Assembly: GCA_017624715.1 (NCBI GenBank)
Contig: JAGAMN010000067.1
Location: 26,637-90,636 of the forward strand
DNA length: 64,000 nucleotides
Direction of reading: 5' to 3'
Source: Oscillospiraceae bacterium
Lineage (GTDB): Bacteria; Bacillota; Clostridia; Oscillospirales; Oscillospiraceae
Of the stretch, positions 52,221 through 59,710 are shown piece after piece (the first letter of the stretch is position 1; every line of letters begins with the position of its first letter). The position numbers were made by a program, and so were the translations under genes. The notes below the pieces were generated by a model. That model was given only the letters and a program-made list of their open reading frames with translations, was not told where the DNA came from and did not search any database.

Positions 52221-52661
52221 ATGTACCAAAAACCCAAATATTACATCATTGAAGCTGCTGCACTGCCCGAGGTCTTTTTGAAGGTTGCGGAAGCCAAACG
52301 ACTGCTTTCTACCGGTGTAGCTTCCACGGTCAATGAAGCTACCAAAATGACCGACATCAGCCGCAGTGCATTCTATAAGTATCGGGATGCAATCCTGCCT
52401 TTCCAGAACATGATGACCGGCCGGATCATTACCTTCCAGTTCATGCTCCATGACGAGCCCGGTGTGCTGTCTAATATTCTGTCTGCCCTGGCACAGGAGT
52501 CTGTGAACATTCTAACCATCAACTCCATTATTCCCACCAACGGCTGCGCTCTGGTGACCATTTCTGCGCAAACCAGTGAGATTTCCCTGACGCTGGAGGA
52601 TCTGCTGACCAACCTGGGAGCAATTCCCGGAGTGATCAAAGCGGAAGTCCTGGCAGGCTGA
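52221..52661 (+). CDS. ACT-domain protein, PheB/UPF0735 type
   Basis: 146 residues. N-terminal helix pair (KVAEAKRLLSTGVASTVNEATKMTDISRSAFYKYRD, HTH-like) and C-terminal ACT domain (TFQFMLHDEPGVLSNILSALAQESVNILTINSI). Relatives are small amino-acid-sensing proteins next to homoserine/threonine or phenylalanine genes. Placed directly before an aspartokinase that lacks its own ACT domains, although a terminator separates them. Confidence 0.88.
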   Translation: MYQKPKYYIIEAAALPEVFLKVAEAKRLLSTGVASTVNEATKMTDISRSAFYKYRDAILPFQNMMTGRIITFQFMLHDEPGVLSNILSALAQESVNILTINSIIPTNGCALVTISAQTSEISLTLEDLLTNLGAIPGVIKAEVLAG

Positions 52662-52674
52662 TAATGCTACGACA

Positions 52675-52697
52675 CGCCCCGCGAAAGCGGGGCGTTT
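52675..52697 (+). terminator. Intrinsic terminator of the ACT gene
   Basis: Perfect 8-bp CGCCCCGC/GCGGGGCG stem with GAAA loop, then TTT. Confidence 0.75.
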
Positions 52698-52746
52698 GTG
52701 CACAAATCGTCAAACTTTGGCGTAAGATAGGGTGGAGGTGACAACG

Positions 52747-53472
52747 ATGCTGATCGTGCAAAAATACGGTGGAACATCCCTGATGGACGCGGACCGTATC
52801 CGGACAGCAGCAATGCGGGCGGCCCATGGGGTAAAAGCAGGAGATCAGATTGTGGTCGTGGTTTCTGCTCAGGGAAAGACCACAGATCAGTTGGTAAAGA
52901 ATGCCCGGGACATTTTAGACCAGCCTTCGGCAAGGGAAATGGATGCATATCTGGCAGCAGGCGAGCAGATGTCTGCGGGTTTGATGACTATGATGCTCCA
53001 CAGCTTGGGACAAAAGGCTGTCAGCTTGACCGGCTGGCAGGCAGGCTTGCTGACCGACAGCACCCACGGCAATGCCCGTGTGATCGGCTTATCCAGTGAT
53101 CGCATTCGCAAAGAACTGGACGCGGGTAATATTGTGGTAGTTGCCGGCTTCCAGGGGATCAACGAAGCCGGAGATATCACCACTCTTGGCCGCGGTGGTT
53201 CAGATACTACAGCGGTGGCTCTGGCGGCTTTGCTGGGGGCGGATCTGTGTCGGATCTACACGGATGTGGATGGCGTGTACGACAAGGATCCCCGGGTTTT
53301 CCCCGATGCGGTGAAATTTGACCGGATCAGCTACAAAGATATGCTGGAGCTGGCAAGAGGTGGGGCTCAGGTGCTTCACGATCGGTCAGTGGAACTGGCT
53401 ATGCAGTACCGGGTGCCGGTGCAAGTTCTGTCGTCCTTCCGGCCAGGGCCGGGTACAATGGTTATAGACTAG
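52747..53472 (+). CDS. lysC: Aspartate kinase, catalytic domain only
   Basis: First step of the lysine/threonine/methionine pathway. 241 residues: KYGGTSL (6-12), then VVSAQGKTTDQL, GRGGSDTTA and YTDVDGVYDKDPR motifs, ending at ...GPGTMVID. Usual aspartokinases are about 400 residues with two C-terminal ACT domains; here the frame stops cleanly at 53470-53472 and no ACT-coding remnant is visible in the next 60 bases. The enzyme may be feedback-insensitive or controlled by the separate ACT protein upstream. ATG preferred over an upstream GTG because of spacing to GGTGGAGG. Confidence 0.87.
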   Translation: MLIVQKYGGTSLMDADRIRTAAMRAAHGVKAGDQIVVVVSAQGKTTDQLVKNARDILDQPSAREMDAYLAAGEQMSAGLMTMMLHSLGQKAVSLTGWQAGLLTDSTHGNARVIGLSSDRIRKELDAGNIVVVAGFQGINEAGDITTLGRGGSDTTAVALAALLGADLCRIYTDVDGVYDKDPRVFPDAVKFDRISYKDMLELARGGAQVLHDRSVELAMQYRVPVQVLSSFRPGPGTMVID

Positions 53473-53532
53473 TATGACCGGATTTGGCCGGATTATTCTC
53501 GGAATAAGTGGAAAAATACCTGCAAAAAGCCC

Positions 53533-53561
53533 TTGACAAGGGAGCAAAACTGTGCTAAAAT
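53533..53561 (+). promoter_or_regulatory. Promoter of infC-rpmI-rplT
   Basis: TTGACA (53533-53538), 17 bp, TAAAAT (53556-53561). Confidence 0.88.
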
Positions 53562-53567
53562 GCACGG

Positions 53568-53684
53568 GTAATAAAGAAGGCTGAACATCCGCCTCACCGC
53601 CAGCAGTAAGCAAAGCGGTTTATATTCCACTTTCTTACAGGGAAATTGTGCGAATTATGCGGATGCTTTGGCATCCGCTTTTTT
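53568..53684 (+). ncRNA. L20-type leader with attenuator before infC
   Basis: Leader of about 140 bases. A terminator (GCGGATGC/GCATCCGC stem, 53659-53666 with 53671-53678, then six T) precedes the infC ribosome site. CATCCGC at 53586-53592 can pair with the 5' arm GCGGATG, giving a mutually exclusive anti-terminator. This fits the ribosomal protein L20 autoregulatory leaders of Firmicutes infC-rpmI-rplT operons. Confidence 0.75.
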
Positions 53685-53707
53685 GTTGTAAAATGGAGGT
53701 GCTTACC

Positions 53708-54226
53708 ATCGCAAAGTTAGATCATCAGCTCAATGAGGAAATCCGGGATAAGGAGATCCGCCTGATCGGCGCTGACGGCGCTCAGCTGGGCATTGTGTCC
53801 GCTGCGCAGGCCAATGCAATGGCCGAAGAACAGGGCCTGGATCTGGTCAAGATTTCTCCCAATGCTGTCCCCCCTGTCTGTAAGATCATGGATTATTCCA
53901 AGTTCTGCTTCGATCAGAAGAAGCGTGAGAAGGAAGCCAAGAAGAATCAGAAGGTCGTGGAAATCAAGGAGATCCGCATGAGCCCCAGCATCGACACCAA
54001 TGACTTCAACACCAAGGCTAAGGCTGCCATGAAGTTCCTGGCAGACGGCAACCGTGTTAAGGTCAGCGTCCGCTTCCGCGGCCGTGAAATGGCACATACC
54101 AATCTGGGCGAAAAGCTGCTGATGGATTTCGCAGAAGCCTGCGCCGAGATTGCAACCATGGAAAAGAATCCCAAGCTGGAAGGTCGATTCATGGCGATGT
54201 TCTTAACCCCCAAGAATAGCAAATAA
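53708..54226 (+). CDS. infC: Translation initiation factor IF-3 (AUC start)
   Basis: Prevents premature 50S joining and monitors the start codon. 172 residues with the family start AKLDHQLNEEIRDKEIRLIGADGAQLG, YSKFCFDQKKREKEAKKNQK and the C-domain KVSVRFRGREMAH. The start codon is ATC at 53708-53710, eight bases after GGAGG (53695-53699); the ATG at 53693 overlaps that site and cannot use it. Non-AUG infC starts let IF-3 repress its own synthesis. First gene of infC-rpmI-rplT. Confidence 0.93.
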   Translation: MAKLDHQLNEEIRDKEIRLIGADGAQLGIVSAAQANAMAEEQGLDLVKISPNAVPPVCKIMDYSKFCFDQKKREKEAKKNQKVVEIKEIRMSPSIDTNDFNTKAKAAMKFLADGNRVKVSVRFRGREMAHTNLGEKLLMDFAEACAEIATMEKNPKLEGRFMAMFLTPKNSK

Positions 54227-54265
54227 GCTTATTATTAACGAAAGATACGGAAGGAGAAACCTACT

Positions 54266-54463
54266 ATGCCCAAGCTGAAAACCCATAGCGGTGCTAAGAA
54301 GAGATTCAACCTGACCAAGTCCGGTAAGGTAAAGAGAGCTCACGCTTACAAGAGCCACATCCTCACCAAGAAGACCACCAAGCGTACCCGTCATCTGCGT
54401 GCAACCGCTTATGCCGACGTGACCAACGTCGAAGCAATCAAGAAGATGATTCCGTACAAGTAA
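54266..54463 (+). CDS. rpmI: 50S ribosomal protein L35
   Basis: 65 residues, [20 protein letters not shown] start and basic RTRHLRA segment are diagnostic. ATG after AAGGAG; second gene of infC-rpmI-rplT. Confidence 0.97.
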   Translation: MPKLKTHSGAKKRFNLTKSGKVKRAHAYKSHILTKKTTKRTRHLRATAYADVTNVEAIKKMIPYK

Positions 54464-54487
54464 GGTAGAATAGGAGGATTATAGAAA

Positions 54488-54844
54488 ATGGCAAGAGTTA
54501 AAGGCGCGATGATGACGCGCAAGAGAAGAAATGCTACCCTGAAGCTGGCCAAGGGCTACTGGGGTTCCAAGTCCAAGCACTTTAAGATGGCCAAGCAGGC
54601 CGTGATGAAGTCCGGCAACTATGCTTTCGTTGGCCGTAAGCAGAAGAAGCGCACTTACCGCACCATGTGGATCGCTCGTTTGAGCGCTGCTGTCGCTCCC
54701 TTCGGTCTGAACTACTCCACCTTCATGAACGGTGTGAAGAAGGCCGGCATCGAGCTGAACCGCAAGAGCCTGTCCGAGATGGCTATCAACGACACCGTTG
54801 CTTTCGCAGCGATCGTTGAGAAGGCAAAGGCTGCTCTGAACTAA
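54488..54844 (+). CDS. rplT: 50S ribosomal protein L20
   Basis: 118 residues; 23S-binding assembly protein and probable translational repressor of this operon via the leader. Family start [32 protein letters not shown] is clear. AGGAGG site; last gene of the operon. Confidence 0.97.
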   Translation: MARVKGAMMTRKRRNATLKLAKGYWGSKSKHFKMAKQAVMKSGNYAFVGRKQKKRTYRTMWIARLSAAVAPFGLNYSTFMNGVKKAGIELNRKSLSEMAINDTVAFAAIVEKAKAALN

Positions 54845-54851
54845 TTATGAA

Positions 54852-54882
54852 AAGACCTCGCTGTAAAGCGGGGTCTTTTTGA
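54852..54882 (+). terminator. Intrinsic terminator of infC-rpmI-rplT
   Basis: 11-bp stem (54852-54862 with 54867-54877), GTAA loop, five T. Confidence 0.88.
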
Positions 54883-54897
54883 TACATAAAATGATCA

Positions 54898-54989
54898 GTC
54901 ATTCCGAGCCAGTGAGCACACTGGTGTGGGAATCCCCTAAATTGAGGAGATTGCTGCGTCACATGTCATACTATGCTCCTCGCAATGAC
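54898..54989. repeat. Intergenic inverted repeat, family C
   Basis: 92 bp bounded by GTCATTCCGAG (54898-54908) and CTCGCAATGAC (54979-54989). Related in its ends to family B but with a different interior. It abuts the ribosome site of the next gene. Confidence 0.6.
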
Positions 54990-55011
54990 AATAAAAAGGA
55001 GGCGAAGAGCC

Positions 55012-55881
55012 GTGGAACTGAAGCATATTGCCGCAAGGGAAGGGCGGTTGTCGTCCTTTTTGCTGGGAGAAATGAAACTATCCTATGCGCTGATGAATAA
55101 ACTCAAATGGGGTGATGCGCTCCGAGTTAATGGTGCGCCGCAACGGACGAATTATGCTGTAAAAGTCGGGGATGAGATTTGCGTCATTATGGATGAACCC
55201 ACCCCGGATTACCCGGCGGAACAGGGACCCTTGGAAATCTTATATGAGGACAACTACATCCTGGCTGTGGACAAACCTGCCGGCATGCTGATCCATCCCT
55301 CCCGTTCCCGCAATAGTGGAACACTGGCGAATTTTGTGGCAGGGTACTATCAGCGGACGGGACAGAATTCTGCATTTCATCCGCTGACCCGGCTGGATCG
55401 GGATACCTTTGGTGTGGTTCTGCTGGGCAAAAATGCCCATGTCCACACTCTTTTGCAACAGACTCAAGTGCAGAAAACCTATTTTGCCCTTGCTTGGGGT
55501 GTGCCGGAGCAGAAAGAGGGCATCATTGACGCGCCCATTGCCCGGCGGCCGCTGCCCAGCCTGCTCCGGGAGATTCGAGCCGACGGCAAGCCCTCTGTCA
55601 CCGAGTACCGGGTACTGGAGCAGCAGGGGGGAGTATCCAAGCTTGCCCTGCGGCCAATCACCGGGCGAACCCATCAACTGCGGCTGCACTGTGCATATAT
55701 GGGGTTTCCTATTTTGGGTGACCCCCAATACGGTACGGAGGAATCCTTGCGGGTTAGCCGGGAGCTGGGCCATACCCATCAGCAGCTTTGCGCCGGGGAG
55801 CTGGAATTACTCCATCCCATTACCGGAGAAGCGCTGCACATCCATTCAAAATTGAAAATTGATTTTTGTAAGGGCCGGTGA
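55012..55881 (+). CDS. RluA family 23S rRNA/tRNA pseudouridine synthase
   Basis: 289 residues, GTG start after AAGGAGG. N-terminal S4-like region (AREGRLSSFLLGEMKLSYALMNKLK, DALRVNG) and catalytic domain with RLDRDTFG (Asp129), then RPITGRTHQLRLHCAYMGFPILGDPQYG. Target uridine cannot be told. The last codons overlap the terminator stem. The upstream 100 bases are a family C repeat, so its promoter is not evident. Confidence 0.92.
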   Translation: MELKHIAAREGRLSSFLLGEMKLSYALMNKLKWGDALRVNGAPQRTNYAVKVGDEICVIMDEPTPDYPAEQGPLEILYEDNYILAVDKPAGMLIHPSRSRNSGTLANFVAGYYQRTGQNSAFHPLTRLDRDTFGVVLLGKNAHVHTLLQQTQVQKTYFALAWGVPEQKEGIIDAPIARRPLPSLLREIRADGKPSVTEYRVLEQQGGVSKLALRPITGRTHQLRLHCAYMGFPILGDPQYGTEESLRVSRELGHTHQQLCAGELELLHPITGEALHIHSKLKIDFCKGR

Positions 55882-55896
55882 TCACACCGGCCTTTT
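55873..55896 (+). terminator. Intrinsic terminator of the RluA-type gene
   Basis: 8-bp GGCCGGTG/CACCGGCC stem (55873-55880 with 55885-55892) overlapping the stop codon, then TTTT. Confidence 0.82.
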
Positions 55897-55914
55897 GTTC
55901 TATGGGTGCAACCG

Positions 55915-56002
55915 CCTGGGGGAGTTGGCATCCGAATACACTCCCTCAGTTACAAAATAGTTTTCAGAACCATTTTGTGACAGCTCCCTCAGAGAGGGAG
56001 CT
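55915..56002. repeat. Family A-like repeat fragment
   Basis: Contains CTGGGGGAGT...ACACTCCCTC as in the family A copy at 32564-32719, an ACAAAAT/ATTTTGT stem and an AGCTCCCTC-AGA-GAGGGAGCT hairpin; no coding potential. Confidence 0.5.
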
Positions 56003-56117
56003 AAGATTTCCATCGCGCCAATCATAGCGCATGGGGAAGGCTTTTTGCTTTTGCAGGGTTGCGAAACTGTGAATTTATGGGTATAATAAAAATATTCTAT
56101 CCAAGGGGTGGATTACC

Positions 56118-57005
56118 TTGAAGAAAATGCTGTTTGTGATGAATCCCTATGCCGGCACCCGGCAAGGTGTGCGGTATTTGGCGGATATTATTTCCATATT
56201 TAACCGGGCCGACTATGAGGTGCGAACCTATATGACCGATGGTCAGGGTGATGCGATGCGGATCGTGGAAGAAAAGTCTGTCGATGTGGATCTGGTGGTT
56301 TGCGCCGGTGGCGACGGTACCTTTAACGAAGCGGTCAGCGGTATTTTGACCAGCGGGAAGGACGTGCCCCTGGGCTACATTCCCTGCGGTTCTACTAATG
56401 ATTTTGCTGCAAGCTTGGGCCTGCCTACCAATATTTTAAAGGCGGCGCAGGAAATCGTGGAAGGGAAGCCTACCCGCTACGATATGGGCCTGTTTGGTAC
56501 ACGGCATTTTTCTTATGTAGCATCTTTCGGTGCCTTTACCCGGGCATCCTATGCGACACCCCAAAGTGTGAAAAACGCTCTGGGCCATGTGGCGTATATT
56601 TTGGGTGGCATTTCCGAACTGTCCCAGATCCGCAAGGAAAAGGTCCGCATCGAGCTGAAAGATCGGATCATTGAGGATGAATTCATCTTCGGTGCGATCA
56701 GTAACTCTACCTCTATGGGCGGTATTTTGACACTGGATCCCAAGCAGGTGGACATGAAGGATGGCAAATTTGAACTGCTTCTGGTTCGTGCGCCGAAAAA
56801 CTTGGCGGAGATCGGTGAATGTATCCAGGCCTTGCAGACCCAAAAGTATAACTGTGCCATGATAACATTCCTAAGCACAGATTCGTTGACGGTGGTGGCA
56901 AATCCCGATATGCCCTGGACTTTGGATGGCGAACGGGAGGATGGCCACGCCCGGGTGGAGATCCGGAATCTGCACCAGGCCCTACGACTGATGAAGAAGG
57001 AGTAA
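56118..57005 (+). CDS. Diacylglycerol/lipid kinase family protein (DagK/YegS)
   Basis: 295 residues, TTG start after AAGGGGTGG. Kinase signature CAGGDGTFNEAVSGI (GGDGT 64-68), PLGYIPCGSTNDFAASL and a late DGE-type loop (WTLDGERED) as in DgkB/YegS, which phosphorylate diacylglycerol or related lipids. Four bases upstream of the Nudix gene, so cotranscribed. Confidence 0.92.
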   Translation: MKKMLFVMNPYAGTRQGVRYLADIISIFNRADYEVRTYMTDGQGDAMRIVEEKSVDVDLVVCAGGDGTFNEAVSGILTSGKDVPLGYIPCGSTNDFAASLGLPTNILKAAQEIVEGKPTRYDMGLFGTRHFSYVASFGAFTRASYATPQSVKNALGHVAYILGGISELSQIRKEKVRIELKDRIIEDEFIFGAISNSTSMGGILTLDPKQVDMKDGKFELLLVRAPKNLAEIGECIQALQTQKYNCAMITFLSTDSLTVVANPDMPWTLDGEREDGHARVEIRNLHQALRLMKKE

Positions 57006-57008
57006 ACT

Positions 57009-57479
57009 ATGTTTAATACTACACTGTGCTATGTACTCCGGGGCAATGAAGTGCTGATGCTGCACCGGATCAAAAAGAAAAACGATGTCAACCAGGATAA
57101 ATGGATCGGCATCGGCGGCAAATTTGAGGGAGATGAGTCTCCGGATGAGTGCCTGCTCCGGGAGGCCAAAGAGGAGACCGGCCTGACCTTGACCAGCTGG
57201 AAATGCCGGGGTGTCATCACCTTTCTGACCAACGGCCCTTGGGATGGGGAGCATATGTATCTGTTCACTGCCGATGATTTTGAGGGAGAACTGACCGAAT
57301 GCCCCGAGGGGGAACTGAAGTGGGTCAGCCGGGAGTTTTTGGATCAGCTGCCTAAGTGGGAGGGAGATCAGATTTTCCTGGACTTACTGTGGCAGGACGC
57401 ACCCTTCTTTCTGTTGAAGCTTCGCTACGATGAAGATAAATTAGTGGAAGCTGTCCTGGATGGCAAGAAAATTCGATAA
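57009..57479 (+). CDS. Nudix hydrolase, MutT/8-oxo-dGTPase-like
   Basis: 156 residues with a full Nudix box: Gly37, Glu43, REAKEETG at 51-58 (GGKFEGDESPDECLLREAKEETGL region). The layout resembles human MTH1-like and clostridial 8-oxo-dGTP diphosphatases. Cotranscribed with the lipid kinase; ends before a very strong terminator. Confidence 0.93.
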   Translation: MFNTTLCYVLRGNEVLMLHRIKKKNDVNQDKWIGIGGKFEGDESPDECLLREAKEETGLTLTSWKCRGVITFLTNGPWDGEHMYLFTADDFEGELTECPEGELKWVSREFLDQLPKWEGDQIFLDLLWQDAPFFLLKLRYDEDKLVEAVLDGKKIR

Positions 57480-57517
57480 GTATTCTCTCGTAGGGGCGAT
57501 TCACCAATCGCCCGCAT

Positions 57518-57559
57518 AACACTGAACCGCAGCACCGAATGGTGCTGCGGTTCAGTGTT
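57518..57559. terminator. Very strong bidirectional terminator
   Basis: Perfect 19-bp stem (57518-57536 with 57541-57559), GAAT loop, T/A-rich flanks, between the convergent Nudix and P-loop kinase genes. Confidence 0.92.
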
Positions 57560-58054
57560 TTATATATTTCGTTCCAGTTTATGCCAGACATTGATTTCGC
57601 CCGCAGAGGGAGACTCCCATAAGGATAATAGCTTTTGCATAAGCCCTTCGTCCAGATAGTAATTCGAGCTGTCGAGCCCGTTTTGTATACGACAATTCCG
57701 CTCGGAAATATTTCTCTGCCAGGTTTGATCGTCGAGGTCTATATAATGCCACTCACACATTATACCATGCAAGCGGCAAAAAGTGGTCAACCTGTGTCTG
57801 CTCTCGGCGCTCCAAAAACCCCAATCCAGAATGATATTACAGCCGGCATTTACAAATTCTACAGATTTTGCTAGCAAATAGTTCTGGATTTTTGTGGTGA
57901 TTTCGTCGTGTTTTTCACCCAGATCCTTGTCAAACAAGGACTTCGTTAATTCGTCACATGATAAAATAACAGCGTTATCACGGCTTTTCAATTGGTTGGC
58001 GTAATAGGTTTTTCCACTACAGATTTTCCCGCAGATCGCAATAATCTTTGCCAC
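57560..58054 (-). CDS. AAA_33-type P-loop kinase-like protein
   Basis: 164 residues with Walker A GKICSGKT (9-16), an Asp in CDELTKSLF after strand 2, and NIILDWGFWSAESR followed by a lid-like Arg-rich segment, as in small zeta-toxin-like or shikimate-kinase-like phosphotransferases. Substrate unknown. Base composition is clearly AT-richer than neighbours and it is flanked by repeats, which suggests horizontal acquisition. The stop codon abuts the shared terminator. Confidence 0.82.
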   Translation of the reverse strand: MAKIIAICGKICSGKTYYANQLKSRDNAVILSCDELTKSLFDKDLGEKHDEITTKIQNYLLAKSVEFVNAGCNIILDWGFWSAESRHRLTTFCRLHGIMCEWHYIDLDDQTWQRNISERNCRIQNGLDSSNYYLDEGLMQKLLSLWESPSAGEINVWHKLERNI

Positions 58055-58104
58055 ACATATGCCACCTTCCAGTATCGAATTATGGATGTCTATATAGAAG
58101 CAGT

Positions 58105-58124
58105 GGCGGGAGTTTACTCCCGCC
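58105..58124. repeat. Short palindromic repeat
   Basis: GGCGGGAGT-TT-ACTCCCGCC hairpin followed by CTACA, similar in style to family D and possibly part of a terminator. Confidence 0.4.
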
Positions 58125-58137
58125 CTACATGATAAAT

Positions 58138-59481
58138 TTATTTCTTTGCAGCCAGGCGGCGCTCTTTCCGCTCTTCTTTGGTCTTGAAGAAGCGCTCCAG
58201 CTCCGGCACCAGGATGATGCAGATCAGCGCAGCGGTGAAGCCGCCGTTGTACAGGCAGAAGCCGCCGTGCAAGGTGGGAACGGAGGTGACCAGCAGATAG
58301 TGCATAATGGCGGCCACAAAGCCGTAGCGCCAGCCGTACTTATCGGAAATGGGGCTCAAGCCGTTGGCGTAGCACAGTCCTACGCAGATGGCCTGGGCAT
58401 TCACAGCACCGCTGAAAGTGCCGCCAGCCAGCTGGCTCAGCCAACCAAAGACAAAGCTGGACACCACATAGCCCAGCATGATGGGCCACACATTACCGGG
58501 ATGGCTGCCGCTGTTGCAGCAGGCCAGCATACAGAAGATGATGCCGAAGGTCACGCCGTTGAAGGTGGCACCCACCAGGTTGTAGTAACCCAGGATGAAC
58601 AGGCCATATATGCCCACGTTCATCAGGAAGGTGGCATTGCCGTAGGTGGAGGAGAAGTTGGTCACCAGGGCAGGGTCTTTCAGCAGGTTCCAATAATCCT
58701 TAGGCTTGCAGCCCAGCAAGAAGGCAAACACAATGCAAAGACCAAACAGGCTGATGCAGAAAATGTTGACGGTGAGCTGGGATGCCACCTGCAGAGTTTC
58801 TGCAGCAGGGGCAGCAGGCAGGGCCACGCCCATGGTCTTGTACAGGGTGGCCTGGAGGAAGAATGCGGTCATACCCACAGGTAGAGCGGCGGAATACAGG
58901 TCGAAGCCCTTATGCACCTTGGGGGAAGCAGCCAGGCCAGCAGGCAGGAAGAAACCGATGGCCAGACCCACCAGCATGGCAACACCCAAACCGGGCCAGT
59001 TGAAGCCGATGACCTCTGCGCTGGGGTAGCGGATCAGCAGGTCGGTAATCAGGGGAGCAATACCGGTGGAGAACAGCATGGCATTGACCAACGAGGTGAG
59101 TTTTTCCTTCTTTACCAGGCCGTAGAGCACAACGCCCAGGAAGGTGGGCCAGATGTTCAGCACATTGATGCCCCAGGAGCCGAAGCCCAGGGTCAGAATG
59201 AAGGCCAGAGTGGATACATTGGTAGCCACAGCGCCGGGCAGGCAGTAAAGACCCAGGCAGATCAGCGCCACAAGGCCCATGTTCAGGAAGGTAGCGGCAT
59301 AGCCACCCACGGCAAAGTAGTTGGTGGAAACCTTACTGGGGCCGGTGAGGATCTTCCACAGGCCGGTGAACATGTTCCCACGGTCGGGCATACAGACCGC
59401 GGCAATGAGGAACGCGGCGGTGAAGAAGGCAAACAGCAGCTTCAGAAAGCTACTTTCGCTGAGGGACTTGATCTTTTTCAT
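58138..59481 (-). CDS. DUF1576 family membrane protein
   Basis: 447 residues, about twelve hydrophobic segments in two similar halves (NYFAVGGYAATFLNMGLVALICLGLY... and NFSSTYGNATFLMNVGIYGLFILGYY...), which implies an internal duplication like that of transporters. Conserved Gly/Asn motifs (GSHPGNVWPIMLGY, GLSPISDKYGW, LHGGFCLYNGGFTAALI). A Lys/Arg-rich cytoplasmic tail ends the protein. Function unknown; secondary transport is a reasonable guess only. Monocistronic with its own promoter. Confidence 0.85.
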   Translation of the reverse strand: MKKIKSLSESSFLKLLFAFFTAAFLIAAVCMPDRGNMFTGLWKILTGPSKVSTNYFAVGGYAATFLNMGLVALICLGLYCLPGAVATNVSTLAFILTLGFGSWGINVLNIWPTFLGVVLYGLVKKEKLTSLVNAMLFSTGIAPLITDLLIRYPSAEVIGFNWPGLGVAMLVGLAIGFFLPAGLAASPKVHKGFDLYSAALPVGMTAFFLQATLYKTMGVALPAAPAAETLQVASQLTVNIFCISLFGLCIVFAFLLGCKPKDYWNLLKDPALVTNFSSTYGNATFLMNVGIYGLFILGYYNLVGATFNGVTFGIIFCMLACCNSGSHPGNVWPIMLGYVVSSFVFGWLSQLAGGTFSGAVNAQAICVGLCYANGLSPISDKYGWRYGFVAAIMHYLLVTSVPTLHGGFCLYNGGFTAALICIILVPELERFFKTKEERKERRLAAKK

Positions 59482-59511
59482 AACACACCTCTTCTAAAAA
59501 ATAGTATCTTT

Positions 59512-59539
59512 ATCATAGCATATCTTTGGGAAAATGCAA
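59512..59539 (-). promoter_or_regulatory. Promoter of the DUF1576 gene
   Basis: Minus strand TTGCAT (59534-59539), 16 bp, TATGAT (59512-59517), right after the terminator of the YD gene. Confidence 0.72.
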
Positions 59540-59540
59540 T

Positions 59541-59575
59541 AAAAAAGGGCAATCCTGCAAAAAACAGGATTGCCC
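59541..59575 (-). terminator. Intrinsic terminator of the YD-repeat gene
   Basis: Perfect 11-bp stem (59547-59557 with 59565-59575), six T on the minus strand. About 135 bases between it and the stop at 59711 hold nothing recognisable. Confidence 0.88.
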
Positions 59576-59710
59576 AGACGGTCGGCATTCAACTTCTGCA
59601 CTCCCTTGCGGTGCTCCGCAATTCCGTCAGTTATGCAGAAGGTACTTGTATTGTAGTGCAAGTTATGGGATTTGTCAACATCAAAATAGGACTAACTGTG
59701 GGGATCAGCA

